A stretch of DNA of 64,000 bases from Notamacropus eugenii (Eukaryota > Chordata > Mammalia > Diprotodontia > Macropodidae), in contig NC_092877.1 of NCBI RefSeq assembly GCF_028372415.1, forward strand, positions 253,517,010 to 253,581,009, written 5' to 3'. Below the pieces are notes generated by a model. That model saw nothing but the letters and a program-made list of their open reading frames with translations, did no database searches and had not been told where the DNA came from. This document shows positions 23,234-33,936 of the stretch, one piece after another. Every line of letters starts with the position of its first letter. Position 1 is the stretch's first letter. The translations under genes were made by a program, and so were the position numbers.

Positions 23234-23467
23234 TCACCCCTTCCCCCCCAAGTGTCCTGGGTTTGTGATGAGTGCTGCCTCCTCTCTGGGCAGCAAGGTT
23301 AAAGCTGTCAGCAGCAGGCTCAGGTGGTGTATGATCCTTCTCCAGGGTCTCCGGGCTCTCCAGGGTCTCTGCCTCCTGCGTCTCCCCCGTCTCCGACCTC
23401 GGTTCCCACTTACGGACCCTTCTAATGGGAATCCACGCATTCCCTTTTCCTGTGGAGACACAAACAT
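23234..23467 (-). pseudogene. env: env leader remnant with Arg-rich tract and signal-peptide-like helix
   Basis: A 77-codon frame overlaps the 3' end of the integrase frame, the usual place for the start of env in betaretroviruses. ATGs lie at 23467 and 23437. The tract NRGRRRGRRRRQRP (about 23368-23410) is followed by WRARRPWRR and a hydrophobic stretch HHLSLLLTALTLLP, then a likely cleavage region. The layout (basic NLS/RNA-binding-like tract, then signal-peptide core) matches the env leaders of betaretroviruses that also act as a Rev-like RNA export factor (Rem in MMTV, Rec in HERV-K HML-2). That function is inferred, not shown. The surface and transmembrane parts of env are missing. Confidence 0.6.
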
Positions 23468-23663
23468 ACCCTCGACCCCCTATTAGTATCTTAAAATGTC
23501 TCATAGCTGGAGTATTATGTGAGTTTTTTGAGACAGCTGTATCAAGCTCTGATTGTATTAGGCCTCTTGATCTTAGCTCTGATTGTATTAGGCCTCTTGA
23601 TCTTAGCTCTGATTGTATTAGGCGACCTTTTCCCCTTCTTTGTTTAGCGAGGATCGCCTTCAA
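23400..23663 (-). pseudogene. pol: pol integrase C-terminal remnant
   Basis: The frame contains LAKQRRGKG, a region of 10-residue tandem repeats, then ILIGGRGYVCVSTGKGNAWI followed by PIRRVRKW. The GRGYVCV...WIP..R pattern is typical of the betaretroviral integrase C-terminal domain. The HHCC and catalytic DDE domains are absent. The frame continues open through the env overlap to 23163. Confidence 0.7.
23545..23622. repeat. 30-bp tandem repeat, 2.6 copies
   Basis: The unit AGCTCTGATTGTATTAGGCC plus CTCTTGATCTT-type remainder repeats at 23545, 23575 and partly at 23605. Because it is 30 bp it stays in frame in the integrase remnant (LIQSELRSRG repeated). Confidence 0.9.
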
Positions 23664-23940
23664 GGTTAAGATTGATAAGAATGCATACTGGCTCTTTACT
23701 TAGGTATAGCTGCTGCCAGGTGCTTACAAATGCTTCATTAACATCTGTAAGGAACCTGACTTTCCCAGATTTTTTCTTTATAACAAACACAGGAGCATTC
23801 CAGGGTGCTAATTGCTCCTTAACCAGTGTTTGTAATGCCTGGAGTTTTTCTGAAGTCAGAGGCCATTGCTCCACCCAAATCGGGGTGTCTGACTTCCAAT
23901 TCAAGGGTGGGGACTCCAGTGTAGCAGCAATGGCCCTTAC
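23644..23940 (-). pseudogene. pol: pol reverse transcriptase N-terminal remnant
   Basis: Minus-strand frame with [20 protein letters not shown], then [20 protein letters not shown], the characteristic start of a retroviral RT fingers domain. The sequence jumps after LTDVN. No motif A or YxDD catalytic segment remains. It sits directly after gag capsid sequence, so protease and much of gag-pol were deleted. Confidence 0.85.
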
Positions 23941-24779
23941 TAAAAATTTGATAACCTCATCCCGAGGCGGCTCATAGCCATTCCGGCAATCAAGACATAA
24001 TCGGCGGCCAAGTACTGTAATTGATTTCCTGTAGCCTCAAACTGCCCTGTTCCTGTAAATTGCTGATAAGCCTGGGGGGCCTGAGCCCCTAGCCCACTGG
24101 TAGTGCTCTTTAGCCTCTGAGAAAATTCTGATACCCAAATCACATTCTGCCCAGGGGTAAGGCAGGCTCTAGCTAAGCTCTTCCAGTCATTAGGAGTCAG
24201 AACGAACTGACCACTGAGAGTTTCAAGCATGGCTATGACAAAGGGTGAATTAGGGCTGTGCTTGGTACAAGCCTCTTTAAGAGTCGCCACTCTCTTCCAC
24301 TCTATAGGTATGTGGCTCCTCTGAACCCCACCGGGGACACTGGGGTCCGCTGTTTCTAACACAGGAAATGTCCCTACATCTTCTCCATTCTCTATAGCCT
24401 TTCTTATTCCTTTTTCCAAACTGGACTGTGGCCCTGAACTGTCTGACCAATGGAGCAGGTTATAAGGAGGCGCGGAGGGAAGGCACGGCGTATTCTCCCC
24501 TGCCTTGCCTTTTCCATCCGCTAGATGGAGCTCCGAGTCTATTTTTTCTTTATGCTCCTTAACTTTCCGCTTAACTTTCTGCTTGCCTGGGTCCTCCCCT
24601 CCCCTCTCTCCGCTTCCACTCTTATTCCAATCCCTCCCTGGCCTCTTCGGCCCTTCCTTACAAAATTCTCAGAGGTCGTTTAACTCTATTGTGACCCCCG
24701 CCTCCCTGCCTTCCCTGTGAAGTGTCTCAGCCCAGACCTCCTGTTCCTCTGGCTTTATTACTGGCAATTGATTCCTCAT
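23940..24779 (-). pseudogene. gag: gag remnant (matrix/linker and capsid)
   Basis: Read from an ATG at 24779, one frame stays open to 23940 except for a single TGA at about 24675 (CTC-TGA-GAA). A basic/acidic linker and PSAPPYN (about 24465) precede the capsid. PSAP is a known Tsg101-binding late-domain motif. The capsid part runs from GTFPVLE through LTPNDWKSLARACLTPGQN and ends in a GTGQF segment near 24050. It matches betaretroviral capsid N- and mid-regions. The nucleocapsid zinc knuckles are missing. The matrix part is short, and the true N terminus may be lost. Confidence 0.8.
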
Positions 24780-24913
24780 CCCTGCCCTTTTCCCAGGGGT
24801 TTGGGAAGCTTCTCTCCACTTTCTCTCCTTCCGAATCTAGGATTCAGGACTCACTTCTTTCACAGCCCCTTCCGGGTGTACCCCAAAAGCACCCAGGATT
24901 ATCTACGCTCCCA

Positions 24914-24931
24914 ATCCCTGTTGGGGCGCCA
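24914..24931 (-). promoter_or_regulatory. Primer-binding site, Lys-tRNA type
   Basis: The minus strand reads TGGCGCCCCAACAGGGAT two bases after the 5' LTR. It differs at about two positions from the 18-nt complement of the mammalian tRNA-Lys3 3' end, as known from lentiviruses and some betaretroviruses. Confidence 0.85.
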
Positions 24932-24933
24932 AC

Positions 24934-25541
24934 TGCCAAGCCTAGAGGCCTGTATTGGGCTACCCGAGTCTTTCTTACCTGTCCCAGGTCTTCGGTTGGC
25001 CAAACCGGATAAACGTATGAGAGAAAGGACGTTCCAGAGTCAAACAGGGGTTGAGCTTTATTTCAGGGTCTGGGTTACAAATGCAGGGGGGTCTTCCTTA
25101 GGAGGAAGAGGGGGAGATTTCCTAAGGAGGCTAAGCTTAAGGGATTGGAAGTAGAAGTACAAGCGGGGAGAGAGGGGGAGGGGAGAGAGGAAAGAAAAGA
25201 AGCGGAGCCTTACTATCCTCTTTGGCTCCACACGTGCTAAGAGAGAGCTTTCTGGCTTCCTCAATCCTACTTAATCTTCAGCCACACAGTTTGCATCTCA
25301 ATACCGTGCTGTTAGGTAACTAGGTGTGCTCCAACCCGGGACGACCTCGAGGGCAGGGAGACTCCACCCATCAGGTATCTCCAGGGGAGAGGTGGAAATA
25401 CCCGAGCTAGCCGAGCTAGCTCAGTCTGACCTTCTTGAACCCCCGCTGTTCATGGAGGGCCTCGTAAGACTCTAAGATTTAGAGGTCCCACTTTTACCTG
25501 CCCGAGACTGTCCACACGGAATTGAGCTTCCAGTCCCAACA
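24934..25541 (-). repeat. Provirus 5' LTR
   Basis: 608 bp with TG...CA ends and AATAAA at 25057-25062 (minus strand). Equal in length to the other LTR and about 97% identical by eye. Confidence 0.92.
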
Positions 25542-25547
25542 CATTTT
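25542..25547. repeat. Provirus target-site duplication, right copy
   Basis: CATTTT directly after the LTR. Pairs with 22273-22278. Confidence 0.85.
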
Positions 25548-25839
25548 ATTATGCATTTTTGTTCATCTTTCTTCTAAGACCAATTTCCCTCGTTTCATAG
25601 ATTTAAACTAACAGTCTAACTGGATTTACAATTTATTAGTAGCATAATAGCTTATAATAAGAACTTGAAATATTTCAACTATAAAAACAATAAAAGTCAA
25701 GTCTTCTTTTATCATCAGCATCAACTGTTGAGTTCTCTGTAGGGAATGAAGCCATAGAGCCTTCCAAAAGTTTTCTTCAGGATATAGTCCCCACAGATTA
25801 TTTTGTCCACATGATAAAAACTAAACTCTGTTTTTTCTA

Positions 25840-25905
<66 letters not shown>

Positions 25906-26054
25906 CCCCCCAAAATTAACAATTAACTCAATCTCTGGAAAAAGATGTACTTTTACCCTTTGCTGTCCATGACTTTTTCAGTCTCAGCCATGACTGTGAA
26001 CTCCCTCCCGAAGACAGATTATTCCAGAAGAATAATAACTTAATTATTCTTACT
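25548..26054. other. Spacer with (CT)n microsatellite at 25842-25905
   Basis: AT-rich flank of the provirus, unassigned except for about 30 CT units with one TTT interruption. Confidence 0.6.
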
Positions 26055-27818
26055 ATTTTCTTTTAAAAAAATATATTTTTAGTTTTTGACGTTTGTTTTT
26101 ATAAAACTTTGAGTTGTAAATTTTTCCTGCTTCCACAACTCCTCCTCCCTCAAAATGACATGCAATCTGATATAAGACATATGTGTATGATTATATGTAA
26201 CATATTTTCACATTAACCATGTTGTTAAAGAAGAATCAGAACAAAAGGGAAAAACATGAGAAAGAAAAAAAAAACAAGTAAAGAAAGAGAAAATAATATG
26301 CTTTAATTTGCTTTAGGACTCCACAGATCTTTTTCCGAATGTGCATTACATTTTCCATCATGAGTCTTTTGTAACTGTCTTAGATCATTGAATTGCTCAG
26401 AAGAGCTGAGTCTAAAAATGTCGGTCATACAATGTTGCTGTTATTATGTACGGTGTTCTCCTGATTCTGCTCACTTCACTTGAAATTAGGTAATGCAAGT
26501 CTTCTCAGCTTTTTCTGAAGCCCACTGGCTCATCATTTCTTGTAGCACAAGAATTTTCCATTAAATTTATACAGCACAACTTGTTCAGCAGTTCTGCAAC
26601 TGAAGGGTATCCCTTCAATTTCCAAATCTTTGCAAAGACAGAAAAATGTTGCTAATATATTTTTGTATATGGATCTTTTTCCCTTTTAATGATCTCTTTG
26701 GGATACAAACTAAATAGTAGTATTTATGTATAAAAGGGTATGCACAATTTTCTACTGCTTTGAACCCAGTTTCAAATTGCTCTCCAGAATGGTTGGATCA
26801 GTTCACAATTTCAAAAATATTGCATTAGTGTTCCAATTTTTCCACATCTCCAATATTTATAACTTTTACTGTTATGTCATGCTAGCTAATCTGATAGGTG
26901 TGAAGTGGTACCTCAGAGTTGTTTTGATTTGTATTTCTCTATTCTATAGTGATTTAAAATGACCGTTTTCAAATGACCATAATTAGGTTTAACTTCTTCC
27001 TCTGAAAACTGCCTGTTCATATCTTTTGACCATTTATCAATTAGGGAATTGTATTCTTACAAATCTGATTCAGTTCTCTATATATTTGTAAATAGAGCCT
27101 AGGTGTAAAAATTGTCTCCCAGGTTTCTGCTTCCCTTCTAATCTTGGTTGCATTGACTTTGTTTGTGTAAAATAAAAATTTTGCGCAAATTTTTCTGTGT
27201 GTAAAACAAAAAAAAAAAATCATTTTGAACTTAATGCAATCAAAATTATCCATTATGCATGCCATAATGTTCTGTCTTTTGTTCCATCGTAATTTTTTCC
27301 AGTCTCCATATATCTGACAGGAAAACTATTCTTTGCTCTCCTAATTTTGCTTATAGTATCGGTCTTTATAAATCATGTGCCCATTTTGACTTTATCTTGG
27401 TATATGGAGTAAGATGTTGGTCTATGCCTAGCTTCTGCCATACTGTTTTCCAGTTTTCTCAACGTTTTTCTCTAAAACAGTGTGCTCTTTTCCCAGAAGC
27501 TGGAGTCTTTGAATTCATCAAAATGTAGATTACTGTACTCATTGACTACTGTGTCCTATGTACCTAATCTATTCCACTCATCTGTTTCTCTATTTCTTAG
27601 CCAGTACCAAGTAGTTTTGATGACTTCTACATTATAATACAATTTAAGGCCTGGTATGGCTAAGCCACCTTCCCTTGCATTTCTTGTCATTCATTCCCTT
27701 GGTATTCTGGACCTTTTCTCTTCCAAATGAATTCTATTTTTTTTAAAACTCTAACTAGATATTTAATAGTTTGACTGATATGGAAGCAAATTAATCTAGG
27801 TATAATTATCATTTTTAT
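26055..27818 (-). mobile_element. L1 fragment, minus strand (3'UTR and ORF2 C-terminal part)
   Basis: Plus-strand blocks such as TCATCATTTCTTGTAGCACAAGAATTTTCC, TCTGATAGGTGTGAAGTGGTACCTCAGAG and ATGGCTAAGCCACCTTCCC align with 43135-44255 of the younger L1. Many stops. It ends abruptly at about 27818 at the junction with a plus-strand element and probably continues at 30239 with about 580 bp missing. Confidence 0.8.
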
Positions 27819-30238
27819 AAAAATCCCAGCATGAGCTTTGGTCCCTATGAAGAGTAAACACCTCCACAGTAGTGAGGGGAGATGGATATCTGAGTCAGAG
27901 AAGATATAGCTAACCTCTATTGACAAGAAATGCCAGATCCAAGTGTACTGTGGAGATGTGACCAATGGCAGGACAAGAAGGATTCACTCCTAGTGGTTAC
28001 AGAAGCAATGGTGTAGGAACTCAGGTCTTAGAGTGGATTCAAAAGCAGAGAGGAAAACTGAGCAAAGATCTGAATCCAGAAGCACCAATCACACACCTCA
28101 GGACTAGAAGTGATTACAAAAATTTAGCAATTGTCAAAAAAATGAACAAACAAATAAACAAAAAAAAAAAAACAGGAAAAGGAGGAAGAATCCAAGCATA
28201 GAAAGTAACTGTGGGAATAGAGAAGACTAGAATTCATGTTCAGAGGAGGATAGTGCAGGAAAGCAATCCTCTTCTACCCCGAAAGTGTAATGCCCAATAG
28301 TCATCTGTGGGAAAAGAATTCATAGAAGAACTTAAAAACACTTTCAAAAAATCAAATGATAGACACTGAGGAAAAATTTTAAAAATAAGAATAATCCAAG
28401 AAAAATAAGATTATGAAAAGAACATTAACCAATTAGAAAAGAAGATAAGAACAGTAAGGAAGAAAATGACTCTTTGAAAATCAGAACTGGGAAAGGGAAA
28501 GTTAGAAGAGAGAAAGAAATGTTAAAAGAAAATATAAAGAATTAAAAAAAAGACAGAAAAGAATGTGCAAAATCTCATTAAAAAAAGCAGTTGATCTGGA
28601 GAAGAGATCAACAAGAGGAAACATAAAAATATCTGACTACCTGAAAGCTATTATAAAAAAAAAATGATCTTGATACTACAATGCAAGAAATAATTAAAGA
28701 AAAATGTTCTGAAGCACTAGTACAAGAGGATAAAGGAGAAATGGAGAAAGTCTAACAATCACTACCTGAAAGAGGTCCCACAAGGAAAACCTAGGGTAAT
28801 ATTATGGTCAAGTTCTGAAACCCCAGCTCAAGGATAAAATATTACAAGGAATAAGAAAAAAATGCATTTTACACAAGGCAGTGCTACAATTAGAATCATC
28901 CAAGACCTAGCAGTAGCAAAACTAAAACACCTCATGCCTTGGAATGCTGGATATCAAAGAACTGGAGTTCTGGTTGAAAATATCATACCCAGCAAAGCTA
29001 ACCATAGTCCTGAATAATAATAAAAAAAAAAATGGATAATTAATGAATTGTCAATCTTTCAGGAATTTAAAAAAAAACAACTGAACTTAATTTAAGATTT
29101 GACATGCAAGAGCCAAGAGATACATAAGGTACCTTTCAAAGACTAATTACAAAGTACTCAGTAATGACAGATTATTTACCTTTTATATATGTAAAATGTA
29201 AAACATATGTCTAAATTGTTATTCGTAATTGGGTAGTTTGTAAAAAAGATAGGGGTATACCTGAGCATGATATGAATTCAAAATATAAAACCCTTCAGGA
29301 GCAGCAAAAAAGAGTAATTACCCTATTGAAGCAAGGTAAGAGAGGAAGAATAAATATAGAAGAATTAAATGGGGTAGGAGGGCTGTTAGTTATGGAAGCT
29401 TATGGGTAATTTATGGGGAACACATTCCAGAGAGGATAAAACATATACATCTAGAAGAGTATGAAAATCTTCCAAACAATAAAATGCCAATGGGATAGAG
29501 AAGGTGGAGAGGATAAGGTATGGATCTTTACCAGGGAGGGTGAAGTAATAGGTTAAAGAGGAATATACATGGATATTTAGAATGAGAATGGGAGGTTTAG
29601 GGAGGGATTTCTAGAGAGGAAGGTGAGGTAATAAGCAGAAGTAGTAAATGGGAATGGGAACATAAGGAAGGGATTGTTGCGGGCTGGGGTATGTTAAATA
29701 ATAGGAGGGCAAAGTAGGAAGCTGAATAAAGTAGAGGAGTCAGGAGGCATAGGAAATAAGAGATACAGACAAACATAAAAACAAATATTAGGAATATAAT
29801 TTCTTACAGGAAGTATATGCTTACATATATGTATGTATGTATGTATGTGTATATATACCTATGTATATAATATACATGTATGTTTATAACTATATATAAA
29901 TACATCTGCACTTAATTGTAGCCTGAAGCTAGGGAAAATTAGAGGAAGGGAGGAAAAGAGTAAAGTAAACAGTGTACAACGGAAAAGAAATTTAAATGTA
30001 CAAAGAAGCAAAGATGAACAGCTTTCAACACAACATATAGTATTTAATATATAGGTCTTCTTGAAATTGAAACATTGCTACATTTTGTGAATCCTCTCTC
30101 ACATTGTGCTGTGCTCAAGACTTTTCTTATTTTATATTTGTATGAACATTTAATTATATATTTTCTCTTTTGTATTATGTATTTAGCTTTTAGTACCCAA
30201 ATCTAAAACAAAAAAAAAGAAAAGAAAAAGAAAGAAAA
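27819..30238 (+). mobile_element. HAL1-like element, plus strand, inside an L1
   Basis: 5'UTR-like sequence is followed by a badly decayed ORF1 (about 28300-29130, with coiled-coil-like and TTGATCTGGAGAAGAGATCAAC blocks). A purine-rich spacer and a microsatellite-bearing 3' region end in an A-rich tail AAAACAAAAAAAAAGAAAAG near 30200-30238. No ORF2 sequence is present between ORF1 and the tail. Minus-strand L1 ORF2 flanks it on both sides. Confidence 0.6.
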
Positions 30239-31595
30239 CTCTATTTATTCCTATGCTCTAAGTATTTTAATAGTTATATGTGCTGCATTTTATCAAAAAC
30301 TTTTTTTCTGCATCTCTTCAGAAAATCATATTATTTCTGTTATTTTGTTATTGATATGTTCAATTATGCTGATAGTTTTCATAAAATTGAACCAGCCCTG
30401 AATTGCATGTATAAATCCCATCTAGTCATTGTGCATTATCACTGTGATAAATTACTGTAATCTCTTTCCTAATGTTTCATTTAAATTTTTGCATGAATAT
30501 TCATTAGGAAAATTGGTCTATAATTTTCTTTCTTTGTTTTGACTGTTCCTGGTTTGGGTATCTGCCTTACTTTGTTTCATTAAAATAATTTGATAGGACT
30601 CTTTCTTCACCTATTTTTCCAAATATGTAATGTTGAATTCACTTTTAAATCCATCTGACCCAGGAGATTTTTTCATAGGCAGCTCATTGATGGCTTTTTA
30701 TATTTCTTTTTGTTTTCTGAAATGGGACTATTCAAATATTTTATCTCCTCTTCTGTTAATCTGGGCAATTTATAATTTTTTGTAAATATTCCTCCATTGT
30801 CAGATTTATTGGCATACACTTGGGCAAAATAGCTCCTAATTATTTCTTTTAATCCCTCTTCACTGAAATCACCTTTTTCATTTATAATACTGGTATTTGG
30901 TTTGTTCTTTTTTAAATCAAATTATCCAAACATTATTTATTTTATTGGTCTTTTTTCTTAAAAATAAAGCTCTTAATTTTGTTTGTTAATTCAATTGTTT
31001 TCTTAATTTCAATTTTATTGCTCTTTCCTTTGATTATCAGGATTTTTAATTTGATATTTAATTGGAGATATATAATTTCCCCTATGAACTGCTTCATCCA
31101 CATCCCATAAATTTTGATATGTTGTCTCTTTATCATTTCTTTCTTTAATAAAGTTATTGATTGTTTCTATAATCTGTTGTTTGATGCTCATTCTTCAGGA
31201 TTAGATTATTTAGTTTCCACGTAATTTTAGTTTATCTTTTCATGGTGCTTTATTGCACATATGATGCATTTAATCTTTTGACACTTCTTCATTGAACTGT
31301 GAGGTTTTCATGCCCTAGTACATGTTGAAATTTTGCGTGGGTACCATTTACTTCTGAGACAAAGTTTATTCCTTTCTGTTCCCATTCAATTTTCTCCAGA
31401 AGTCTATCATATCAGACTTTTTAAGATTCCATTCATCTCCTTAGTTTCATTTTTGCCTATTTTATGGTTATATCTACCTAGTTTGGAGAGGGGGTGAATG
31501 AATTCCCCTTTAATATACTTCTGCTATTTCTTCCTGTTACTAACTTAAATTCTCCTCTAAGATTTTGGATGCTATGCCACTTGTTGTGTATATGT
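30239..31595 (-). mobile_element. L1 fragment, minus strand (ORF2 RT N-terminal part and endonuclease)
   Basis: Aligns with about 44985-46500 of the younger L1, for example ATCAAAAACTTTTTTTCTGCATCTCTTCAG (RT motif A region) and ATTGGTCTATAATTTTCTTTC. Probably the 5' continuation of 26055-27818. Heavily mutated. Confidence 0.8.
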
Positions 31596-32159
31596 TGAAT
31601 GAAAAAACAATAGGATCAGTATAAACGCAGATGAATACTTATAGAGTGTTCTATACTCATATAATTTTCATATAAGTATTAAGATTAGATTTGATGATTG
31701 CAAAGAGAATTCAACTAAAGCCTGAATTTTTTTCTCAGAGCAATAGCTATCTGGGCAAATTTTGGAGGAAATTAGCAGAGATCCCTGTTTTTCCTTTTGA
31801 AAGGTGTCTATCCCGCTGTAGCACACTGTTTCTCATGCTATCTCTTAAAATTTAGTTTCGAAATTTCTTTCTTTAAACATCTCTTTACCCACTGTTTTGT
31901 GATGATGTCATATTTAACACTTTAACTCTGCAATATGGTTTTGTTTGGCTTTTCCCCAAACTGTTTAGGCCTAGTCTTTTAGACATTCCTTCTTTTCCTA
32001 ACTTTTTTTTAAAGTAACACACAAGAAGAATTTTATGTTTGGTGTCAAGTAAAAGATGTGTGTTGTGATGTATTGTATTTGAGAACACAACATTTTATGT
32101 TACATACTACTGTGTGATAATCAATTTATCTATTTATTTTGGACATGTTATTTTGTACA
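31596..32159. other. Unassigned AT-rich sequence
   Basis: No gene or repeat recognised. Confidence 0.4.
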
Positions 32160-32350
32160 TGAGGTATCAGTTAGTCCAGTAGGTAGAAAACTAGACCTGG
32201 AATTAGGAAGACTAGTTCAAATTTAGCTTCTTGTACTTAATAAATATTACACCCTAGATAAATCAGTTACCCTCTATCTGCTTTAGTTTATTTAACTTTA
32301 AAATGAAGATAATGACAGGAATTACCTCAGAGAGTCCTTGTATTTAAATA
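32160..32350 (+). mobile_element. tRNA-derived SINE relic
   Basis: TAGTCCAGTAGGTAGAAAACTAGACCTGGAATTAGGAAGACTAGTTCAAATTTAGC retains the A/B-box layout of the marsupial tRNA SINE (compare 41633-41788). It is followed by the typical TAAATCAGTTACCCTCTATCTGCTTTAG tail part. Confidence 0.65.
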
Positions 32351-33506
32351 CCCAGAGAAAAAAGAAACACAATTCATACAATGACTGTTTCATTTTACAC
32401 TTTATGCCTTCCCAAATTTTCCAAATGTTTATTAGCAATTCAAGTTTTTTTTTAGTTAAATAGACCTTCAGTTTGATCTGGAGAGATCATTTTTTACCTA
32501 AGGAGACTAATTTTAAATCACATAGCCCATTCAGATGTATGCTTCTAAATGGGAACTGCTAATAAATATGCTAATTATGATTAACAGTTGGTACAGCTTT
32601 AATTGCTATAATATGTTGAACAGATGCAGATCATCAGGTCATATCCCTTAAGCTACAAAAATGCTTTGCTACTTTGAAGGCGTAATAATTCATATTATCA
32701 CTCATGAAATACTCTTACCCATTTATAGTCTCAAAAGACACGTGATTGCCTCCTTACTCAAAACATATCTATTAATTTATCTGACACAGTAATTATAAGG
32801 CATTCCTAAATTTATTGAATAAATGAAAATAGGTATTAATTTGGATGGTACAGTTAAATGTATCTATGTACAGACTTAGCTAAAGCAGCTTTCAATAATA
32901 AGTTCATTTGGCATTAATCTTCCCCCATGGCTATAGACTGCAACTTTAAACTTAGGACATGAACTCTTTGAAAGTTTGATTTATTATTTTTTGTTTATAT
33001 CCTAAGTGGTTAACACATTAGACAGTATATAGCATCAGGCAGAATATAGTAGGTGCTTAACAAATGCTTGTTGCTTAAATGAGATTTAGTATAATTTTGA
33101 AAATACAAGTTGTTACAGAAATTAAGAACAGTGTGACTGTAAGTCACTATGAATTCTTCTTCACCATGAGATAAATAACAATATATGAACTTAGCACTGA
33201 TGATGGGTTAATAGAATTTGAACAAACACACTTAAACACATTAATAATATGGAAATTTGCATTGTATGACTTTATGTGTTTAATATACACTATATATCCT
33301 GCCTTCCCAATAAGATGAGGATGGGGAGAAAGAGAAGGAGAAATTTAAAACTAAAAATAAAAATTATGAAAAAAATAAACGTACTTAAATATGGCAACCA
33401 AATAATGTTAAAGTTCATAAGCAGACGGTTCTAAGAATCAGGATTATCAGAATGGAATTAACTTCATCAAATCCATTGAGAATTATACTGGCAAGCCATA
33501 GTATTT
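32351..33506. other. Unassigned sequence with an L2/MIR-type tail near 32990-33085
   Basis: Only AGAATATAGTAGGTGCTTAACAAATGCTTGTTG (about 33040) is recognisable: it is the common terminal motif of L2/MIR3-type repeats. The remainder is featureless AT-rich DNA. Confidence 0.5.
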
Positions 33507-33844
33507 CTTTTTCCTTTTTAATTCTTTTCTTTTTTTCAATTTCCTCGTCATTTAAATTTTATTTTTAATTTATAGAATAAAACAAGCATTTCCATAGCAT
33601 AGAATAATGAAAAAGATGATTGTGCATGAAACTGTAAATCTACTATGTACAACTTGCCCTTTCTTTCAAACATACAAAATTATCATGTAAATTGAATTTT
33701 TTCTCTCCCCTACCCTAGACAAGGTTAACATTAGAAACAAGTAGGTGTGTGTGTTATATATACACATATGCATATATATCCTAGAAAGAGTACTTATATG
33801 TGTGTATATGTACATCCAGAGAACTGTACATGGAAGTATTTATG

Positions 33845-33936
<92 letters not shown>

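Larger units (their letters stand above)
22279..25541 (-). mobile_element. Betaretrovirus-like endogenous provirus, internally deleted
   Basis: A 3263-bp minus-strand provirus with two 608-bp LTRs (TG...CA ends), a 6-bp TSD, a primer-binding site resembling tRNA-Lys, a polypurine tract, and remnants in the order gag, RT, integrase, env leader. Only about 2 kb of internal sequence remains, so most of gag 5', pro, pol and env is deleted. GC content is clearly higher than the flanks. By eye the LTRs differ at about 18 of 608 positions with no indels (about 97% identity), so insertion is fairly recent compared with the surrounding L1s. It cannot encode infectious or replicating virus. Confidence 0.9.

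Noticed and set aside
22279-25541. Plus-strand frames of 70-145 codons in the LTRs and gag region
   Set aside because: They are antisense shadows of the minus-strand provirus. The near-identical proteins at 22278 and 25012 arise only because the LTR is duplicated.
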